Shown here: positions 61,522-64,000 of the stretch, piece by piece
Numbering within the stretch: the stretch's first letter is position 1
Layout: each line of letters begins with the position of its first letter
Assembly: GCA_037441525.1 (NCBI GenBank)
Contig: JBBISA010000003.1
Location: 1 to 64,000, forward strand
Length of the DNA stretch: 64,000 nucleotides
Direction of reading: 5' to 3'
DNA from: SKVR01 sp037441525
GTDB taxonomy: Bacteria > Bacteroidota > Bacteroidia > Bacteroidales > UBA7960
Program-made: the position numbers and the translations under genes
Notes under the pieces: generated by a model
What the model was told of the DNA's origin: nothing
The model's database searches: none
What the model saw: only the letters and a program-made list of their open reading frames with translations

Positions 61522-62397
61522 ATGACATCAATAAAACCTTTAAAATATTTGGTCGCAACGCTTCTGGTTGCAGTATTTTCTTTCAATAAAATGATGGCGG
61601 AGAACCCCGACGCTGTTATTTATAGTTACGGGTTTGAAAAACAAAACAAAATTCCAACTCTTAATCTTACCTACGGAATTAACCTGGGGGCATATTTTGC
61701 CAACCGATCAACGGCCAATTACTACAACGGCTCCGGAGAACATAGTGTTGACGAAGCGTTGAACCGATATTACAACAGGGATAAACTCATTGCAAATATT
61801 GATGAGATTATACAGGATTTCGAGATTGGGGAACTGCCGCAAAACATGCATTACAGCCCGGCGGCCCAGGTTGGTTTCTTTGCCGGGTTAACCTTTAATT
61901 CAGCACTGGCCATTATCGGGGAGTTTAACTACACCAAACTTAACCTGGCCGACCGTTTCACCATATTTACTGATAAATTTACATCAACATCAGAGCCCTA
62001 TCGCCTTCTTTCGGATATCTATGGCAGCGAAGAAAGGATTGAGCTTCGGTTGGGGTTTCAGTTTACGCGATACTCAAAATCATACATTCACCCTTTTATT
62101 GAAAGTGGATTAAATATAACCGACACCAAGGTGATTGAAAACAAAGTTCTGGTTAGAGGCATGGAGTTCAACATACGCGAAATAAGGGTAGATTATTACA
62201 ATGTGCGCGATTTTGGAATGGGGTTGGGCATCTATAGTGGGATTGGGATTTTGATGCAGGTAAGCAGTCAACTCAGCTTCAGGGCAGCCGGAGCGGTGAG
62301 TTTTAGCCGCATCAATCTTGGAGACAATAACCGCATTGCCCCGCAATACACTCTATATCTTAGGTTAAATCTGCACGATCTGTTTTCGGGTAACTAA
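61522..62397 (+). CDS. Exported outer-membrane barrel-like protein
   Basis: The 291-residue protein has a signal peptide (MTSIKPLKYLVATLLVAVFSFNKMMA). Alternating beta strands (IPTLNLTYGINLGAYFANRS, AAQVGFFAGLTFNSALAIIGEFNYTKLNL, ERIELRLGFQFTRYSKSYIHPFIESGLNI, LGIYSGIGILMQVSSQLSFRAAGAVSFS) end in YTLYLRLNLHDLFSGN. It looks like a PorT-like small barrel. The exact family is not recognised. It starts 33 bp after meaB and could be in its operon. Its stop overlaps the convergent acyltransferase by 4 bp. Confidence 0.65.
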   Translation: MTSIKPLKYLVATLLVAVFSFNKMMAENPDAVIYSYGFEKQNKIPTLNLTYGINLGAYFANRSTANYYNGSGEHSVDEALNRYYNRDKLIANIDEIIQDFEIGELPQNMHYSPAAQVGFFAGLTFNSALAIIGEFNYTKLNLADRFTIFTDKFTSTSEPYRLLSDIYGSEERIELRLGFQFTRYSKSYIHPFIESGLNITDTKVIENKVLVRGMEFNIREIRVDYYNVRDFGMGLGIYSGIGILMQVSSQLSFRAAGAVSFSRINLGDNNRIAPQYTLYLRLNLHDLFSGN

Positions 62398-62966
62398 TTC
62401 TGTTCCGCTTTGAAATTCTGGGGAGAAAGGTTGAATTTCTCAGGATGACGAGCCTGCTTATCGAGATAAAATTCCTGGATTTTCTTAATATCAGCATCAT
62501 AATCGCCTGTGGGATAAAATACAGGGCCCATACCTCCGGTCTTGGTCTTATAATCAAGAAATCCAAGAATGATAGGGACTTTGGCCTGTTCAGCAATAAA
62601 ATAAAAACCCTTTTTCCAGTTTTTTACCAGCTTTCGAGTACCCTCTGGGGTAATCAGGAGAAAAAAAGAATCGGCCTGCTCCATCATTCCAGTGATTTTT
62701 TTTATGGTTCCGGTACTAAATCCGCGGTGGAGAGGTTCTGCACCCATTGCTTTGAGAAGGATTCCCAGGGGAAAAAAGAAAGATTCTTTCTTGATCATGA
62801 TTTTGGGTTTCACCCCTTTGCTGATAAATCCCAGCTTCCCTATCACAAAATCAAGGTTGCTCGTATGTGGAGCCATTATGATTACCGCTTTGGGAATCCC
62901 TTCCGGCATACCATGAGTGACTCTCCATCCCAAAAGTTTCAATATCAAAAAGGCAATAAGGCGCAT
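62394..62966 (-). CDS. PlsC-family 1-acylglycerol-3-phosphate acyltransferase
   Basis: The 190-residue acyltransferase acylates lysophosphatidate or another lysolipid in membrane lipid synthesis. It has the catalytic HTSNLDF (HxxxxD-type) near residue 34, KKESFFFPLGILLKAMGAEPLHRG and LITPEGTRKLVKNWKKGFYFIAEQAKVPIILGFLDY (EGTR motif). It is shorter than many PlsC proteins but complete. The acceptor lipid is unknown. It converges with the barrel gene by a 4-bp overlap. Confidence 0.85.
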   Translation of the reverse strand: MRLIAFLILKLLGWRVTHGMPEGIPKAVIIMAPHTSNLDFVIGKLGFISKGVKPKIMIKKESFFFPLGILLKAMGAEPLHRGFSTGTIKKITGMMEQADSFFLLITPEGTRKLVKNWKKGFYFIAEQAKVPIILGFLDYKTKTGGMGPVFYPTGDYDADIKKIQEFYLDKQARHPEKFNLSPQNFKAEQN

Positions 62967-63004
62967 AGAAAAAAAATTTTGGTTTACAAATAGATATCCT
63001 TGTT

Positions 63005-64000
63005 TCAGAAAATATTCTGATCAAAAATTCCTCGCGGGTTGCGTGGTTGTTCTATTTCGTTGCAATTGGTCTGGAACGGCAAAGGGGTTAAGGGTGGCTC
63101 AAAATCGCCTTGTGAAATGGTGATGGAAGGATCGTTGTAAACCCTTTTCATAAACAAGGCCCAGATAGGAAGCGCCATGTTTGCGCCCTGCCCCAGGGCA
63201 ATGTTCCTGAACCTGATTCCACGGTCTTCGGCTCCAACCCAAACACCGGCAACAAGGTCGGGTGTAAGCCCTATAAACCATCCATCGGAGTTATTTTGGG
63301 TAGTACCCGTTTTCCCGGCAATTGGGTTGGTAAGATTATACCTGAACCGCAATCTGATACCGGTACCACTTTCCACCACACCTTTCATAAGTTCGAGCAT
63401 AAGATAAGCAGCCTGCTCACTCATAGCTTCGTTTTGCTGTGGTATAAATGACTCAATAAGGTTGCCGTTGTTATCTTCAATATGGGTTATAAAACTTGGC
63501 TTTATATAAATCCCCTTATTGGCATAAGTAGCCATGGCCCCTACCATGTCATATACCGACAAATCAGGAGTTCCGAGGCTTATGGCAGGCACCGGATCAA
63601 TGGGTTCGGTGATGCCCATATTATTTACCAGCCTGATAAGGGCATGGGGCGAGTATCTTTTAATAAGATAAGCTGAAACGTAGTTGATAGAATTGGCCAG
63701 AGCCCATTTGAGGGTAACCATCTCCCCTTCGCGGTCTGTAGAAGAGTTTTTTGGAGTCCAGATGGTGCCATCATGAAGGTCGAATGAAACAGGTGTGTTT
63801 GGCACCTCGGTACATGGGCCGTATTCGCCTTCCATCATAGCCAATGTATAGAGAAACGGCTTAAAAGTTGATCCCACCTGCCTGCGACTTTGGGTAACAT
63901 GGTCGAATTTGAAATATTTTATATCAATTCCACCCACATAAGCCCTCACCTGACCTGTTTGTGGTTCAACTGCCATAAGTCCTGTATTAAGGAAAAATTT
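63005..64000 (-). CDS. Penicillin-binding protein 1A, C-terminal part (runs off the window)
   Basis: It is the transpeptidase half of a class A PBP. The frame stays open to base 64000, so the glycosyltransferase domain lies outside. In order: MAVEPQTGQVRAYVGG, SxxK motif in GSTFKPF, SxN motif in ANSINYV, then KTG motif in AGKTGTTQNNSDGWFIGLT. All three transpeptidase motifs are intact. It ends with a proline-rich tail. It crosslinks peptidoglycan at the inner membrane outer face. Confidence 0.93.
   Translation of the reverse strand, partial: KFFLNTGLMAVEPQTGQVRAYVGGIDIKYFKFDHVTQSRRQVGSTFKPFLYTLAMMEGEYGPCTEVPNTPVSFDLHDGTIWTPKNSSTDREGEMVTLKWALANSINYVSAYLIKRYSPHALIRLVNNMGITEPIDPVPAISLGTPDLSVYDMVGAMATYANKGIYIKPSFITHIEDNNGNLIESFIPQQNEAMSEQAAYLMLELMKGVVESGTGIRLRFRYNLTNPIAGKTGTTQNNSDGWFIGLTPDLVAGVWVGAEDRGIRFRNIALGQGANMALPIWALFMKRVYNDPSITISQGDFEPPLTPLPFQTNCNEIEQPRNPRGIFDQNIF

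Noticed and set aside
1..64000. CRISPR array, tRNA or rRNA genes, insertion sequences, phage
   Set aside because: No direct-repeat spacer pattern, no cloverleaf or rRNA-like stretch, and no transposase or integrase frame was recognised by eye; a covariance search was not possible.

Overview
The window looks like chromosomal DNA of a member of the Bacteroidota, most likely an anaerobic or facultative relative of the Bacteroidales or Marinilabiliales. The evidence is a protein with a type IX secretion (Por) C-terminal sorting domain, many -7 boxes of the Bacteroidetes form TAnnTTTG, few Shine-Dalgarno sites, SUF genes in the order B-C-D-S, an RprXY-like two-component pair, tryptophanase, and several lipoproteins and small beta-barrel proteins. 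No rRNA, tRNA, CRISPR array, transposase or phage gene was recognised. This is mostly core genome, with three damaged genes.

Layout. 1-9.7 kb: galactose mutarotase, deoxynucleoside kinase and folK, sppA, an exported isoaspartyl methyltransferase, a membrane spermidine-synthase-like protein, a SpoU-type RNA methyltransferase and a DHODH-like protein. 9.9-14.7 kb: acetyl-CoA synthetase with a one-base frameshift, then a phosphate cluster (DUF47/PhoU-like, PiT transporter with a helical tail, CYTH triphosphatase). 14.8-23.4 kb: a large T9SS cargo protein, a GT2 glycosyltransferase, a radical-SAM gene remnant, a lipoprotein hydrolase, a beta-barrel protein and a lipoprotein gene split by an in-frame TAG. 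23.5-30.5 kb: a six-gene minus-strand operon (thiolase, SDR reductase, sodium-solute symporter, CoA-transferase and two unusual KAS III-like proteins). 30.7-39.9 kb: a helical-repeat protein, YitT, an ABC permease, a small lipoprotein with a possible small RNA beside it, and the kinase/regulator pair. 40.2-45.5 kb: the suf operon, with an antitoxin-like ORF inserted and a 25-bp dyad upstream. 45.5-54.7 kb: an M28 peptidase/beta-barrel fusion, queG-ruvB, a tandem universal stress protein, a LuxE-like protein, a 7TM adenylate cyclase, an MntP-like protein and free-Met-R-sulfoxide reductase. 54.8-59.9 kb: tnaA diverging from cysE-cysK-SDR. 60-64 kb: meaB, a beta-barrel protein, an acyltransferase and the C-terminal part of PBP1A.

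The most interesting part is the 532-bp tnaA/cysE intergenic region (56164-56695). On the plus strand a 22-codon ORF carries four consecutive Cys codons. It is followed by mutually exclusive pairing segments and a strong intrinsic terminator just before cysE-cysK, which is the arrangement of a cysteine-sensing ribosome-mediated attenuator. On the minus strand a 25-codon ORF with one Trp codon (W-L-N-I, compared with W-F-N-I in E. coli TnaC) precedes tnaA. Its stop codon lies in one arm of a perfect 12-bp inverted repeat whose other arm contains the tnaA start codon. This suggests TnaC-like stalling controls access to the tnaA start. Each leader has its own plausible promoter. The sequence therefore suggests two divergent amino-acid-sensing leaders, one for making cysteine and one for degrading tryptophan (and possibly cysteine).

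Other points of interest are a small family of imperfect palindromic intergenic repeats (three copies), a KAS III-like pair that lacks canonical catalytic residues inside an acyl-CoA operon, and the suf-operon dyad and antitoxin-like ORF.
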